Below, piece by piece: positions 24,221 to 32,869 of a DNA stretch of 64,000 nt. Source of the DNA: Butyrivibrio sp. AC2005 (GTDB taxonomy: Bacteria; Bacillota; Clostridia; Lachnospirales; Lachnospiraceae). A program made the position numbers and the translations under genes. The stretch spans positions 520,594-584,593 of the forward strand of contig NZ_KE384137.1 in assembly GCF_000424145.1 (NCBI RefSeq), in the 5' to 3' direction. Numbering within the stretch: position 1 is the first letter of the stretch; each line of letters opens with the position of its first letter. Below the pieces are notes generated by a model, which saw only the letters and a list, made by a program, of their open reading frames with translations, was not told the origin of the DNA and made no database searches.

Positions 24221-25333
24221 TTACTCAAAGTCAAAGCCTGTAAAGCAAGGTTTTCCTGTGTAATGCTTAAGTTCCTCTTCTCCGTCAAGAACACGGATTG
24301 CACCTGCAGCCATTGCTTCCATTTCAAACTCTCCGGGATATGCAAAAACAGGCGCGATGAAAGAACATGTATCAGTTATCTGCTGAACGAGATCCTTATT
24401 ATGGACCATTCCTCCCCCAAGAAGAATTCCATCTACCTTGCCATGAAGAACCACTGCCATGGAGCCAATGCATTTTTCAATTTGATATATCATGGTGTTC
24501 CAAAGCATCTCGGCATACTTATCACCGTTTGCTGCACGATTTGTGAGCTCAATTGCATCTGAGATACCTTCATGGCTTACAAATCCTCCGGACTTGGTAA
24601 TAAGTGGCTTAACATCAGCGACGCCAAGGTCATTCTTTTTCATATAATCGAGAAGATTCGCTACAGATATACTTCCACAGCGTGTGGGCGCCATAGGACC
24701 TTCTCCGCCGACAATATCAAAACCATCAACCATCTTTCCTTCTCTGTGAGCTGATACAGAAATTCCGCCACCTATATGACATACAATATAGTTTGCTTCC
24801 TCATATTTTTTATGAAGAACATTCTTACTGTGGCGAATCGCTGTCTCCTTCAGATTAAGAGAGTGAAGGTGAGCAAGACGATAAACGCCCTTAATTCCTG
24901 TCATTCTGGCAAGATCCTGATATTCATCAACATCAGGGGGATTAACTACCATTGCCCTGGCTCCGTTTTTGGAAGCAAACTCAGCTGCAAGCTGCGGACC
25001 AAGTGCAGCAGGATGAATAACACCGTTTGCCATGGTCTTTGCATGATTTAAAAGGAGCTCATCTACGTCGTAGGTTCCGCCTTCCATTGCAAAAAGTCCG
25101 CCACCACGTCCGACGAATACGTCAACATCATCAATTGATTGTCCAGCCTCTTTAAGAAGATCAAGTATCATGTTTCTGCGATACGGAAGCTGATCGCTTA
25201 TTGTCTCGTATTTTGCAAGCTCTGCCGCATCATGAGACACATTCTGTGTATAGAGGCATTCCTCACCTTCAAACAATGCTATTTTTGTGGAGGTTGAGCC
25301 CGGATTTATTGTAAAAACCTTGTATTTTTTCAT
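24221..25333 (-). CDS. buk: butyrate kinase (acyl kinase)
   Basis: 370 residues. The N-terminal phosphate loop FTINPGSTSTKIALFEGEE and the internal VCHIGGGISVSAHREGKMVDGF are diagnostic of butyrate kinase within the acetate/sugar kinase superfamily. It converts an acyl-phosphate and ADP into the free acid and ATP. The start codon overlaps the stop of the phosphotransacylase gene by 4 bp (ATGA), so the two are produced together. Members act on butyryl-, propionyl-, isobutyryl- and related phosphates, so the product here need not be butyrate. Confidence 0.94.
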   Translation of the reverse strand: MKKYKVFTINPGSTSTKIALFEGEECLYTQNVSHDAAELAKYETISDQLPYRRNMILDLLKEAGQSIDDVDVFVGRGGGLFAMEGGTYDVDELLLNHAKTMANGVIHPAALGPQLAAEFASKNGARAMVVNPPDVDEYQDLARMTGIKGVYRLAHLHSLNLKETAIRHSKNVLHKKYEEANYIVCHIGGGISVSAHREGKMVDGFDIVGGEGPMAPTRCGSISVANLLDYMKKNDLGVADVKPLITKSGGFVSHEGISDAIELTNRAANGDKYAEMLWNTMIYQIEKCIGSMAVVLHGKVDGILLGGGMVHNKDLVQQITDTCSFIAPVFAYPGEFEMEAMAAGAIRVLDGEEELKHYTGKPCFTGFDFE

Positions 25334-26334
25334 CTCTTCTCACCTGCCGCTCTTACTGCACTAATTACAATATTGCCCTTAAGCTCTGAAACCGGTGCAC
25401 TTCTTGAGCAGTCACATACAACCTTGTTAAATCCCTGAAGCATGGGACCGTATGCATCTGCGTGACCAAACTGTTGAATAAGCTTAACTGCAACGTTACC
25501 TACGTTAAGATCAGGCCAGATAACAACATTTGCCTTTCCGGCAACCTTGCTCTCTCTGTTTACTTTTTTCTGAGCTACAGCAGGGTTGATTGCTGCATCA
25601 AGCTGGAATTCGCCATCGATGGCAAGGTCGGGACGAAGCTCGTTTGCAATTTTTACTGCCTCAGTTACCTTGTCGATAAGCTCACCCTGTCCGCTTCCGC
25701 AGGTTGAATAGCTGACGCATGCACATCTGGGTTCCCAGTCAAGAAGTGACTTAACAGTGTCACAGGCAGCAATTGCGATACTTGCAAGCTGCTCGGAATT
25801 AGGATTTGTGCAAACGGCGCTGTCACCGATAGCAAGAAGTGAACCTTCGCTTCCGTCGTAGCCGGGAATATCACAAAGACCGATACTTGAGATTGTTGCA
25901 AGGCCGGGCTTAATACCAATAATCATCTGTCCAGCAAGAAGAACGTCACCTGTAGTGTAGTCGATTCCCGCGAAGGTTACATCTGCCTCATCGGCAGCCT
26001 GCATAACCATTGCAAACTGAAGCTTATCCTCCATGCGGCGTCTAAGTGCCTTCTCCTTAAGTCTTGTCTCAGGAAGAGCTGTGTATTTCTCCACAAGCAT
26101 TGTCTTGTAGTCCTCGTTGTTTACATCAACGATTGTAAATACTTCTTCCTTGTAGCCTCTCTCCTTGATAGCAGCCTTTATCTCGGCTTCGTCACCAACA
26201 AGAATAGGCCTTATATATCCCTCAGAGCCTGCTTCATAAGCAGCCTGCATCATCTTTTCATTAAGTGCTTCAGGGAATGCCACTCTCTGGGGATTCTGCT
26301 TTGCTTTTTCAAAAATTTTCTCTATTATGCTCAT
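25330..26334 (-). CDS. phosphate acyltransferase (Pta-type)
   Basis: 334 residues of the PTA_PTB family (PF01515). The C-terminal part (DLAIDGEFQLDAAINPAV, VIWPDLNVGNVAVKLIQQFG, and AYGPMLQGF) is closer to phosphate acetyltransferase than to clostridial phosphate butyryltransferase. It exchanges the CoA of an acyl-CoA for phosphate, giving the acyl-phosphate used by the overlapping kinase gene. The pairing of a Pta-like enzyme with a butyrate kinase is unusual and suggests a substrate other than plain acetyl or butyryl, or relaxed specificity. Confidence 0.88.
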   Translation of the reverse strand: MSIIEKIFEKAKQNPQRVAFPEALNEKMMQAAYEAGSEGYIRPILVGDEAEIKAAIKERGYKEEVFTIVDVNNEDYKTMLVEKYTALPETRLKEKALRRRMEDKLQFAMVMQAADEADVTFAGIDYTTGDVLLAGQMIIGIKPGLATISSIGLCDIPGYDGSEGSLLAIGDSAVCTNPNSEQLASIAIAACDTVKSLLDWEPRCACVSYSTCGSGQGELIDKVTEAVKIANELRPDLAIDGEFQLDAAINPAVAQKKVNRESKVAGKANVVIWPDLNVGNVAVKLIQQFGHADAYGPMLQGFNKVVCDCSRSAPVSELKGNIVISAVRAAGEKR

Positions 26335-26412
26335 TTTTCGCCTCTTTTAAATTGGCTCGCCTATTATACATAAGCGAGCCGAATTATTATTTTTATGTTT
26401 CTGAAATTCCGA

Positions 26413-26652
26413 TTACATCTCTTCTTCAATGAGATCTACGAGATCAGAAATTGTCTCGCATGCACTTGCATCAGCAAGCATAAGAGCTACATCAAGCTCA
26501 TTCTCGATTTCTGAAACAAGAGCTACCATCTGGACTGATGCTCCGTTTAAGTCTGTCTTGAAGGATGTGGACTCTGAAAGTTCAGAAACTTCCTTCTTGT
26601 AGGACATTGCTACCATGTTTAATACCTGATCTAAAATTTCCTGTCTGCTCAT
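26413..26652 (-). CDS. acyl carrier protein
   Basis: 79 residues, acidic, helical. The motif D-L-N-G-A-S-V-Q-M-V-A-L-V-S-E-I-E places a serine where phosphopantetheine is attached in carrier proteins (usual form DSL). The Asp before the Ser is replaced by Ala, which is seen in some specialised ACPs. It is followed by the phosphotransacylase gene and preceded by the DUF35 gene (15 bp). The operon ends with its own phosphopantetheinyl transferase, supporting a working carrier protein outside fatty-acid synthesis. Confidence 0.85.
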   Translation of the reverse strand: MSRQEILDQVLNMVAMSYKKEVSELSESTSFKTDLNGASVQMVALVSEIENELDVALMLADASACETISDLVDLIEEEM

Positions 26653-26667
26653 TCTTTATTTCTCCTT

Positions 26668-27090
26668 TTATTTAAAATACTTCTCATCCAGATCAAAGAT
26701 TACGGTCTTGAAGCCGCCATCGCGATCTATAATAGCTGCGTGAATGTCGAGAGGAAGCTGCTTGGAAAGCTCCTCACGATTCTTCTTGCTGATGCCGCGA
26801 ACTACTGCGTTAAGTCTTGTGCCTTCCTCGATTTCAACCTCGCCATAAGCGAACTTGCCCATCTTCTTGTACTCAGGCTTTGAGGAAAGTGCAGCGGGAA
26901 GAACGATTGAATGAAGCTTTGCTTTTCCGCTAAGTTCAACCCACTCAGTCTCATAGTTTCCGCACTCGTTGCATGCGTAAACCGGAGGGAATTCAACGTG
27001 TCCGCACTTAGGGCACTTGCGGCCCATGATTTTTCCTTCTTCTAAGGATGTATAAAATTTCTCAACGATTTTTTCTAATTTGATAGCCAT
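26668..27090 (-). CDS. DUF35 zinc-ribbon/OB-fold protein (thiolase partner)
   Basis: 140 residues. A rubredoxin-like zinc ribbon (CPKCGHVEFPPVYACNECG, about residues 25-43) is followed by an OB fold (AKLHSIVLPA, then GTRLNAVVRGI). DUF35 proteins bind SCP-x-type thiolases and help channel or hold CoA substrates, as known for archaeal thiolase/HMG-CoA synthase complexes, steroid aldolases and PhlB. The gene starts 15 bp after the thiolase gene, so a complex of the two products is expected. Confidence 0.92.
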   Translation of the reverse strand: MAIKLEKIVEKFYTSLEEGKIMGRKCPKCGHVEFPPVYACNECGNYETEWVELSGKAKLHSIVLPAALSSKPEYKKMGKFAYGEVEIEEGTRLNAVVRGISKKNREELSKQLPLDIHAAIIDRDGGFKTVIFDLDEKYFK

Positions 27091-27105
27091 GGTTAATATT
27101 CCTCC

Positions 27106-28413
27106 TTAGTCCATTGTTCGAATGATGATAGCGGCTACGTTCTGAGCACCGCCATATCCGCGAAGCATAGTTGTTTTGGGCAGTTTCTTAACCTGGCGAT
27201 CACCACATTCATTCCACATCTGCTTACATGCTTCATACATGTCTGCAAGACCTGATGCTGCGTGAGCGTGTCCGAAGGAGGTTCTTCCGCCGTTTGAATT
27301 GATGGGCTTATCACCATCCCATGCGGTACGGCCATCGCAGATGTACTTCCAGCCTTCACCGTAGGGAAGATATCCTGCAATCTCAGCTGATACAAGGTGT
27401 GATGTGATGATAAAGTCATTTGCAAAGAACAGATCAAGATCATCTCCTGAAAGGCCTGTTGACTCATAAACCTGCTTTACTGCTTCCTCAGTTGCACGAA
27501 CCTCGAAGTGAGGTGTTGTTGCCTCGCATGCAGCACTTCCGATTCCGAGAACCTCAATGGGCTTATGCTTTAAGTTCTTTGCGATTTCAGGAATCTTCTC
27601 TGTTGCGCATACGATACAAGCTGCAGCGCCGTCACACTTAAGCTCAAGGCCGCCGGCACGAAGGAAGTCACCCATCTTAGGGTTGTAAGGTGAATTCATG
27701 TACTCATCAAGAGTCATGCCTGCCTTTTCAGCAAGCTCTTCATAGGTTGTTCTCTCGATTGCAAGAGGGTTAACTGATGCATTTCTTCTGTTATTGATGC
27801 ACATTGCATTAAGAGTGTTATTCATATCCTCTGCGGATATTCCTCTTGTGCGCACATACCACTCTGCTGCATCGTCATAGATGAGTTCCTGACCTGCCAT
27901 AAGGCTTCTTGTATAGGTTCTGTCATAGAGCCATGAAGTAGTCTTAAGGAACTTCTCCATTGTCATCTTGTCGCGCTTGTAAGGATGCTTGGGTGTCTCA
28001 ACATTGTCAGCGGGGCTTGGAGTACTGTCACCAAACTCAACCGCACCTGTGAGAACACAGTCATATTTTCCTGAAGCAACTGCGTTTACAGCCTGCTCGA
28101 TAGCAAGGTATCCTGTGCAGCATGCCTCGGAGTGGTGGATTGAACCCTTACCCTTCATACCGAACCAGTTGGCAATCTGTACGTTGGGTGTGAGGTAGTT
28201 AGAGCCATTCAGCGGGCTGGCACAGCCGTGGAAGTAGAAATCAACATCCTGAGGATTTACTCCTGCATCTTCCATAGCCTTAAGTGCTGCATAGCCGAAT
28301 AATTCGCCTTCTGTGAGGCCGTTTGTTTCTTCATTATCTACTGTGTACATGAAAGGTGTGCAGCCGGCACCGATAATGGACACACTACGTGAGTATTTTC
28401 CGAATTTTTTCAT
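27106..28413 (-). CDS. thiolase-superfamily acyltransferase (SCP-x type)
   Basis: 435 residues from the ATG at 28411-28413 (cgaggtt upstream). A longer frame reading into the 27-bp tandem array, which would give a repeated K-T-L-K-A-F-P-K-G leader, is an artefact. The nucleophile cysteine is present (HHSEACCTGYLAIEQAV) and the thiolase GHxxxAxG motif appears as GHAHAASG. The usual C-terminal CxG base cysteine is not obvious (RGYGGAQNVAAII), as in other SCP-x/PhlC-like members. It should make or break a carbon-carbon bond on a CoA or ACP thioester together with the DUF35 protein. Cleavage would feed phosphotransacylase and kinase. Confidence 0.88.
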   Translation of the reverse strand: MKKFGKYSRSVSIIGAGCTPFMYTVDNEETNGLTEGELFGYAALKAMEDAGVNPQDVDFYFHGCASPLNGSNYLTPNVQIANWFGMKGKGSIHHSEACCTGYLAIEQAVNAVASGKYDCVLTGAVEFGDSTPSPADNVETPKHPYKRDKMTMEKFLKTTSWLYDRTYTRSLMAGQELIYDDAAEWYVRTRGISAEDMNNTLNAMCINNRRNASVNPLAIERTTYEELAEKAGMTLDEYMNSPYNPKMGDFLRAGGLELKCDGAAACIVCATEKIPEIAKNLKHKPIEVLGIGSAACEATTPHFEVRATEEAVKQVYESTGLSGDDLDLFFANDFIITSHLVSAEIAGYLPYGEGWKYICDGRTAWDGDKPINSNGGRTSFGHAHAASGLADMYEACKQMWNECGDRQVKKLPKTTMLRGYGGAQNVAAIIIRTMD

Positions 28414-28443
28414 TATATTAACCTCGTTAAATTTTCTATGCTT

Positions 28444-28488
28444 CCCCTCATCCGGCGCTTCGCGCCACCTTCCCCCCAAGGGGAAGGC
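28444..28488 (-). repeat. dispersed hairpin repeat, copy 4
   Basis: Same core as copy 1 (cccctcatccg, GGCGC/GCGCC hairpin, ccttcccccc-aaggggaagg). It abuts the 27-bp tandem array, which appears to have grown from its right half. Confidence 0.85.
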
Positions 28489-28649
28489 TTTCAGAGTCTT
28501 TCCCTTGGGGAAGGCTTTCAGAGTCTTTCCCTTGGGGAAGGCTTTCAGAGTCTTTCCCTTGGGGAAGGCTTTTAGAGTCTTTCCCTTGGGGAAGGCTTTT
28601 AGAGTCTTTCCCTTGGGGAAGGCTTTTAGAGTCTTTCCCAAGAGAAAGG
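28488..28649 (-). repeat. six-unit 27-bp tandem hairpin array
   Basis: Six units begin at 28488, 28515, 28542, 28569, 28596 and 28623. Each reads ctttYagagtctttccc then ttggggaagg, and the last is degenerate. Every unit contains the stem cttyccc/ggggaag. The array lies between the Fe-S gene stop (28664) and the thiolase start (28413) and would be transcribed as a row of short hairpins dividing the redox half of the operon from the thiolase half. Confidence 0.92.
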
Positions 28650-28663
28650 CTTAGAAGCTTACA

Positions 28664-29239
28664 TTACTTTCTCTTACACGGAATAGGTTTAGTGGGGCAC
28701 TTGGGCTTTTGTGCGCCTGCCATGACGATTGCATCCTCGTCACATGCGCTCATGCACTTTCCGCAAAGTGAGCATTCGTCCATTACAATTACGTGTACGA
28801 ACTTATCTTTTCCAAGGATTGCGTCATCCTCGCAGACATCCATACATTCACCGCAGCCCACACACTTACTTGCAAGAATGTGGTAGGTCATGAACTTTTT
28901 ACATACTCCTGCACGGCAGCCCTTCTTAGAAATATGCTCATCAAAAATGTCACCGTAATTACTAAGTGCTTCCTTAACAGCATCCGCAATATCTTCTCCG
29001 TCTTCGCAAAGAGACTGAGTTTTCATCATATCTGAAAGATCCTGCATAAGAGCGATGTCACCGGGACGTCCCTTCTTTTCGGTTATATCCTTCAGTATCA
29101 TTTCAAGCTGTGTGATTCCTTCATATCCAAAGACACATTTCCCGCAGTCCTTGCAGGGGTGGCTCTGAACTTCCTTAAGAAGGACATCAACGACGCACTT
29201 ATCTTCTTTTAATTCTCTGATCTTATCTGCGCTACTCAT
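28664..29239 (-). CDS. Fe-S electron-transfer protein (NuoF C-terminal-like plus 2x[4Fe-4S])
   Basis: 191 residues. The first half resembles only the C-terminal Fe-S part of NADH dehydrogenase subunit NuoF (HPCKDCGKCVFGYEGI, then SLCEDG); the FMN/NADH-binding part is missing. The second half is a bacterial ferredoxin with two CxxCxxCxxxC clusters (CVGCGECMDVCEDD and CSLCGKCMSACDED). It can relay electrons between the neighbouring pyridine-nucleotide oxidoreductase and the flavoprotein reductase. It lies 10 bp after that oxidoreductase gene. Confidence 0.88.
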   Translation of the reverse strand: MSSADKIRELKEDKCVVDVLLKEVQSHPCKDCGKCVFGYEGITQLEMILKDITEKKGRPGDIALMQDLSDMMKTQSLCEDGEDIADAVKEALSNYGDIFDEHISKKGCRAGVCKKFMTYHILASKCVGCGECMDVCEDDAILGKDKFVHVIVMDECSLCGKCMSACDEDAIVMAGAQKPKCPTKPIPCKRK

Positions 29240-29249
29240 CTTTTCCTCC

Positions 29250-31337
29250 TTAATACTCGTTCCAAAGCTTTACTTTGGATATTGTTGTTCTAAGATCGCA
29301 CTGAAGGCATCTGCTTGCTTCGCATTTCGCCTGATCACAGGTAAAGGGCTTCTCTATGGCATCAAAACCGCATTTTCTCTTCTCAGGCTCCATCATTGCA
29401 GCTTCATTTCTGGATAGATCAGCAAAGCCATCTATGCGACCGATATATTTCTCCGGAGCAGTTCTCTCTGTAAGAGTCTCACTGATATCACCGTCTCCGC
29501 CGAGGAATTTATCTATAGCAATCGCTGCATCTCTTCCGCCTGCAATTGCTTCGATAACAGATCTTGTACCTGTAACTACATCACCTGATGCAAAGACTCC
29601 TTCCATACTTGTAGCACTGTCTTTTGCGGCAATGTAAGGACCATGTGTGAGCTCAAGGCCCATCTTGTCAGTTCCTTCAGGCTTCTGGCCAACTGCAAAA
29701 ATTACATTATCTACTTCTACTATCTGGTTTGAACCTTCCTCAAGTTCGATAATGGCCTTTCTGTTTTCATCAAAGTAGAACTTGTTAACCTTCTGAATTT
29801 CTACTCCTGTAGCCTTAGTATCTCCTGTTATTCTAAGGAAGGAATGAGCTGCATGAAGAATTACACCTTCCTCTTCACCCTCTCTTCTCTCCTCCTCAGA
29901 TGAAGTCATCTGCTGGAGATTCTCAAGGCACGCGATATGCACTTCCTTAGCTCCCTGTCTGATAGCTGTACGGGCACAGTCATAAGCAACATTTCCGCCG
30001 CCAAGAACCATTACCCTGTCGCCTACGGGAAGAGGATTTCCCTGTCTTGCAGCCTTGAGGAAGTCTGCGTTTACATAGACGCCTTCAAGGTCATTTCCTT
30101 CAATAGGAAGCTTTGTTCCCTGATGTGTGCCGATTGAAACCAGGACGGCATCAAACCCGTCTGCTAAGAGCTTTGCAGGTTCTTCTGCTGCTACGCCTGT
30201 TTTCAGGGTGATTCCTGACTCTAAGATTGTATTTATCTCTCTGTCTAAAAGCTCATCAGGAAGTCTGTAGGAAGGAATACCATAGCGGCACTGTCCGCCG
30301 GCTTTTTCGTTCTTCTCAAATACAGTTACTTCATGTCCCTTCTTTGCAAGGTAATATGCACCTGTAAGACCTGAAGGGCCTGCTCCTATAACAGCAACCT
30401 TCTTGCCGGTAGGTGCATCCTTTCTTACATGCTTTTTCCACTCGCCACTCTCATTTGTAGCAGCTGCTCTCTTAAGTCTGCAGATAGATACAGGTGAGTT
30501 AAGTTCACCTCTCTTACACTGACTTTCACAGTTTCTTGTGCAGACAGATCCGAGAGTCTCAGGGAAAGGAACCTTTTCTCTGATAATTGCAGTAGCCTTA
30601 TCAAAATCGCCTTCCTTAATGCTTCTGATGTACTCAGGAATATCTATATGTGCAGGGCATGTACTTCTGCAGGGAACTACATTTTCCTCATAGGTTCTCT
30701 CAGGTTTCATGAGCTTAAATGCATCAACGATTGAGCCTGTGGGACAAACCTCGATACATGCGCCGCAGAATCTACAGCCTGCTTCCTTAAGGCTCTTTCC
30801 TTCAGGGATACCTGCTCTGATTCCAATGTCCGTCTTTATATAGTCAAGGACTTTAACACCGCGCATATCCTGACATGCTCTGATGCAGCGTCCGCATCTT
30901 ACGCATCTTGTGAAAAGATGTGAAATCAAAGGATTGCTTTCATCATTGGGAACCGGTCTTGACTTTTTCCTCCAGCGCTCGGGACTTACTCCCATGTACT
31001 GGTACATTGACTGCAGTTCGCATTTTCCGTATTTGGGGCATCCTGTACAGTCAGCAGGATGAGTGGCAAGTATGAGCTCCATGGCTGTTTTTCTTACCTT
31101 TTCAGCCTCGGGGCCATTAACTGTGATCTTCATGCCATCTGTCACAGTTGTTTTACAAGAGGGCACAGCCCCCTCCACTCCGTCTATCTCGACAGAGCAG
31201 AGGCGACAACCTCCCTTTGCTTCCAGATCGGGATGGGAGCAAAGGTGCGGAATAAAAACGCCTGCTTCAAGGGCTGCATCAAGTACTGATGCGCCTTCTC
31301 TTGCCTCTATTTCTTTTCCGTCAATAAAAATCTTCAT
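29250..31337 (-). CDS. multidomain Fe-S/FAD oxidoreductase (NuoG-like N-terminus plus GltD-like domain)
   Basis: 695 residues. Domains in order: 2Fe-2S ferredoxin (about 1-80; CSHPDLEAKGGCRLCSVEI), the His-Cys cluster segment of NuoG/hydrogenases (HPADCTGCPKYGKCELQ), two [4Fe-4S] clusters (CVRCGRCIRAC, CRFCGACIEVC), then a glutamate-synthase-small-subunit-like part (about 225-690) with its own cysteine region and two Rossmann motifs (VAVIGAGPSGLTGAYYLAKK for FAD, VMVLGGGNVAYDCARTA for NAD(P)H). It should accept hydride from NAD(P)H and split it into single electrons along the Fe-S chain to the 28664 protein and the flavoprotein reductase. The gap to the next gene upstream is 20 bp. Confidence 0.9.
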   Translation of the reverse strand: MKIFIDGKEIEAREGASVLDAALEAGVFIPHLCSHPDLEAKGGCRLCSVEIDGVEGAVPSCKTTVTDGMKITVNGPEAEKVRKTAMELILATHPADCTGCPKYGKCELQSMYQYMGVSPERWRKKSRPVPNDESNPLISHLFTRCVRCGRCIRACQDMRGVKVLDYIKTDIGIRAGIPEGKSLKEAGCRFCGACIEVCPTGSIVDAFKLMKPERTYEENVVPCRSTCPAHIDIPEYIRSIKEGDFDKATAIIREKVPFPETLGSVCTRNCESQCKRGELNSPVSICRLKRAAATNESGEWKKHVRKDAPTGKKVAVIGAGPSGLTGAYYLAKKGHEVTVFEKNEKAGGQCRYGIPSYRLPDELLDREINTILESGITLKTGVAAEEPAKLLADGFDAVLVSIGTHQGTKLPIEGNDLEGVYVNADFLKAARQGNPLPVGDRVMVLGGGNVAYDCARTAIRQGAKEVHIACLENLQQMTSSEEERREGEEEGVILHAAHSFLRITGDTKATGVEIQKVNKFYFDENRKAIIELEEGSNQIVEVDNVIFAVGQKPEGTDKMGLELTHGPYIAAKDSATSMEGVFASGDVVTGTRSVIEAIAGGRDAAIAIDKFLGGDGDISETLTERTAPEKYIGRIDGFADLSRNEAAMMEPEKRKCGFDAIEKPFTCDQAKCEASRCLQCDLRTTISKVKLWNEY

Positions 31338-31357
31338 CTACCTGTAACCTCTGTTAT

Positions 31358-32851
31358 TTATTCAAAATCATCAAAGTCCTCGGAACCTGCTGATGCGTTC
31401 TCACCTGCGATACGTCCGCTGTTGAGGCAGAATCCCATTGTGTTTCCTGAGAGGATGAAAGGATAGCTGTCACCGAAGATGTTGCAGGCATCTGTTCCTG
31501 CTGCATAGAGTCCGGGAATAACCTTTGCATCCTGTGTGAGAACCTGTGTCTTGTGGTTGATCTTTACGCCGCCAAGTGAGCCGTATGCACCAACGTTCTC
31601 TCTGCAAAGATAGAAAGGTGCCTTCTCGATGGGCTGCATGTATGCGCGATCTTTCTCGAAGATCTCATCGAAGCCCTTCTCGCACATCTCGTTGTACTCT
31701 TCGATCTGAGCCTTGAGACCTTCAACATCGATGCCTGCCTTCTCAGCCAGCTCTTCGATTGTGTCTGCCTGTACGATGGGCTCATATCCATCTGCAAGGT
31801 CTCTGTTCCACTGCTCATCGAAGTGATCGAAAAGATCGTGAGGGTGTACATGAGAAACGATGTCGGGACCCTTTTTCTTATACTTTTTAAGGAGCTTGCT
31901 GTCGAAGATTGAGTAAGCAACCTTTCCGGGCTGAGCTGCGATTGCGTTACCTGTGAAGGTTGTGTTTGCAATCTGATCCTCAGGCATGAATCTCTGTCCG
32001 TTTCTGTTTACCCAGAGGCAAGGCTGACGGAAAGCACCGTCAAGGATGAAGTGGTTCATGTTGTCAGGAAGCTGATACATAAGCTCCATGATGCAAGGCT
32101 CGTGGCCAGCGCCTGCTTCCCATGCCATCTTGATTCCATCGCCCTTCATTCCGGGAACTGCGAAGTTGTAGATTGTGTTGCCGTACTCGAACTCTGTCTG
32201 CTCTTTGATCATCTCCGGGTTGTCACCGAATCCGCCTGTGCAGATGATTACTGCATTTGCTCTTGCTTCGATCTCTTCACCGTTCTTATCTGTTGCGATA
32301 ACACCTACAGCAGCGCCATCCTCCATGATGATCTTCTTAACAGGTGTCTCGAACTGGAAGTCTACGCCAAGCTCCTTAGCCTTCTCTGTCATTTTCTTTG
32401 TCATAGCTGTTGCGCAGCGAGGTCCGGGCATTCCGCCGTCCTCGGGCTTAACAACGTGCCATGTAAACTCACCATCTGAATAAGCTCTTGTAGCCTCAGG
32501 TGCACTGAAAGCTCTCTGAACTCCAACAAACTCAACGCCCATGTCCATAAGCCAGTCAATTGTGTCACCTGACTTGAAGTAGTAGTCTCTTACCATACGT
32601 GCATCTACACGATAGTGTGTGAAGTACATGTGCTTTCTGAATGCCTCACCGGGTGTAAGTGCGATCATGTGATCCTTCTGGATCCTACTACCAACACCAA
32701 GAGGGCCCATTCCCATGTTTGCAGCACCTCCTGTTGTGGATGACTTCTCAAATGTGATTACACTTGCTCCGTTCTCTGCTGCTGCGATACTTGCTGCAAG
32801 ACCTGAAAGGCCTGCTGCTACTACGATTACGTCTGCGTTCATCTGTTTCAT
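31358..32851 (-). CDS. FAD-dependent reductase, fumarate reductase flavoprotein family
   Basis: 497 residues of the FAD_binding_2 family. The N-terminal dinucleotide motif reads VVAAGLSGLAAS, with alanine where the first glycine of GxGxxG is usual. Later comes AVIICTGGFGDNPEM, and VNRNGQRFMPED carries the arginine that acts as proton donor in flavocytochrome fumarate reductases. The C-terminal ISG region is seen as LYAAGTDACNIFG. There is no haem or FMN_bind domain, so electrons must come from partner proteins, here the Fe-S proteins encoded next door. Family members reduce fumarate, urocanate, cinnamates or enones, or desaturate steroids. The substrate here is not evident. Confidence 0.88.
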   Translation of the reverse strand: MKQMNADVIVVAAGLSGLAASIAAAENGASVITFEKSSTTGGAANMGMGPLGVGSRIQKDHMIALTPGEAFRKHMYFTHYRVDARMVRDYYFKSGDTIDWLMDMGVEFVGVQRAFSAPEATRAYSDGEFTWHVVKPEDGGMPGPRCATAMTKKMTEKAKELGVDFQFETPVKKIIMEDGAAVGVIATDKNGEEIEARANAVIICTGGFGDNPEMIKEQTEFEYGNTIYNFAVPGMKGDGIKMAWEAGAGHEPCIMELMYQLPDNMNHFILDGAFRQPCLWVNRNGQRFMPEDQIANTTFTGNAIAAQPGKVAYSIFDSKLLKKYKKKGPDIVSHVHPHDLFDHFDEQWNRDLADGYEPIVQADTIEELAEKAGIDVEGLKAQIEEYNEMCEKGFDEIFEKDRAYMQPIEKAPFYLCRENVGAYGSLGGVKINHKTQVLTQDAKVIPGLYAAGTDACNIFGDSYPFILSGNTMGFCLNSGRIAGENASAGSEDFDDFE

Positions 32852-32869
32852 TTATATACACCTCCCAAT

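Noticed and set aside
28414-28641. 76-residue repetitive N-terminal extension of the thiolase (K-T-L-K-A-F-P-K-G units)
   Set aside because: It is the 27-bp hairpin array read in frame. The ATG at 28411-28413 has its own ribosome-binding site and gives the normal thiolase N-terminus.
28444-28649. CRISPR array
   Set aside because: The 27-bp units are contiguous with no spacers, each unit is a hairpin, and no cas genes are present.
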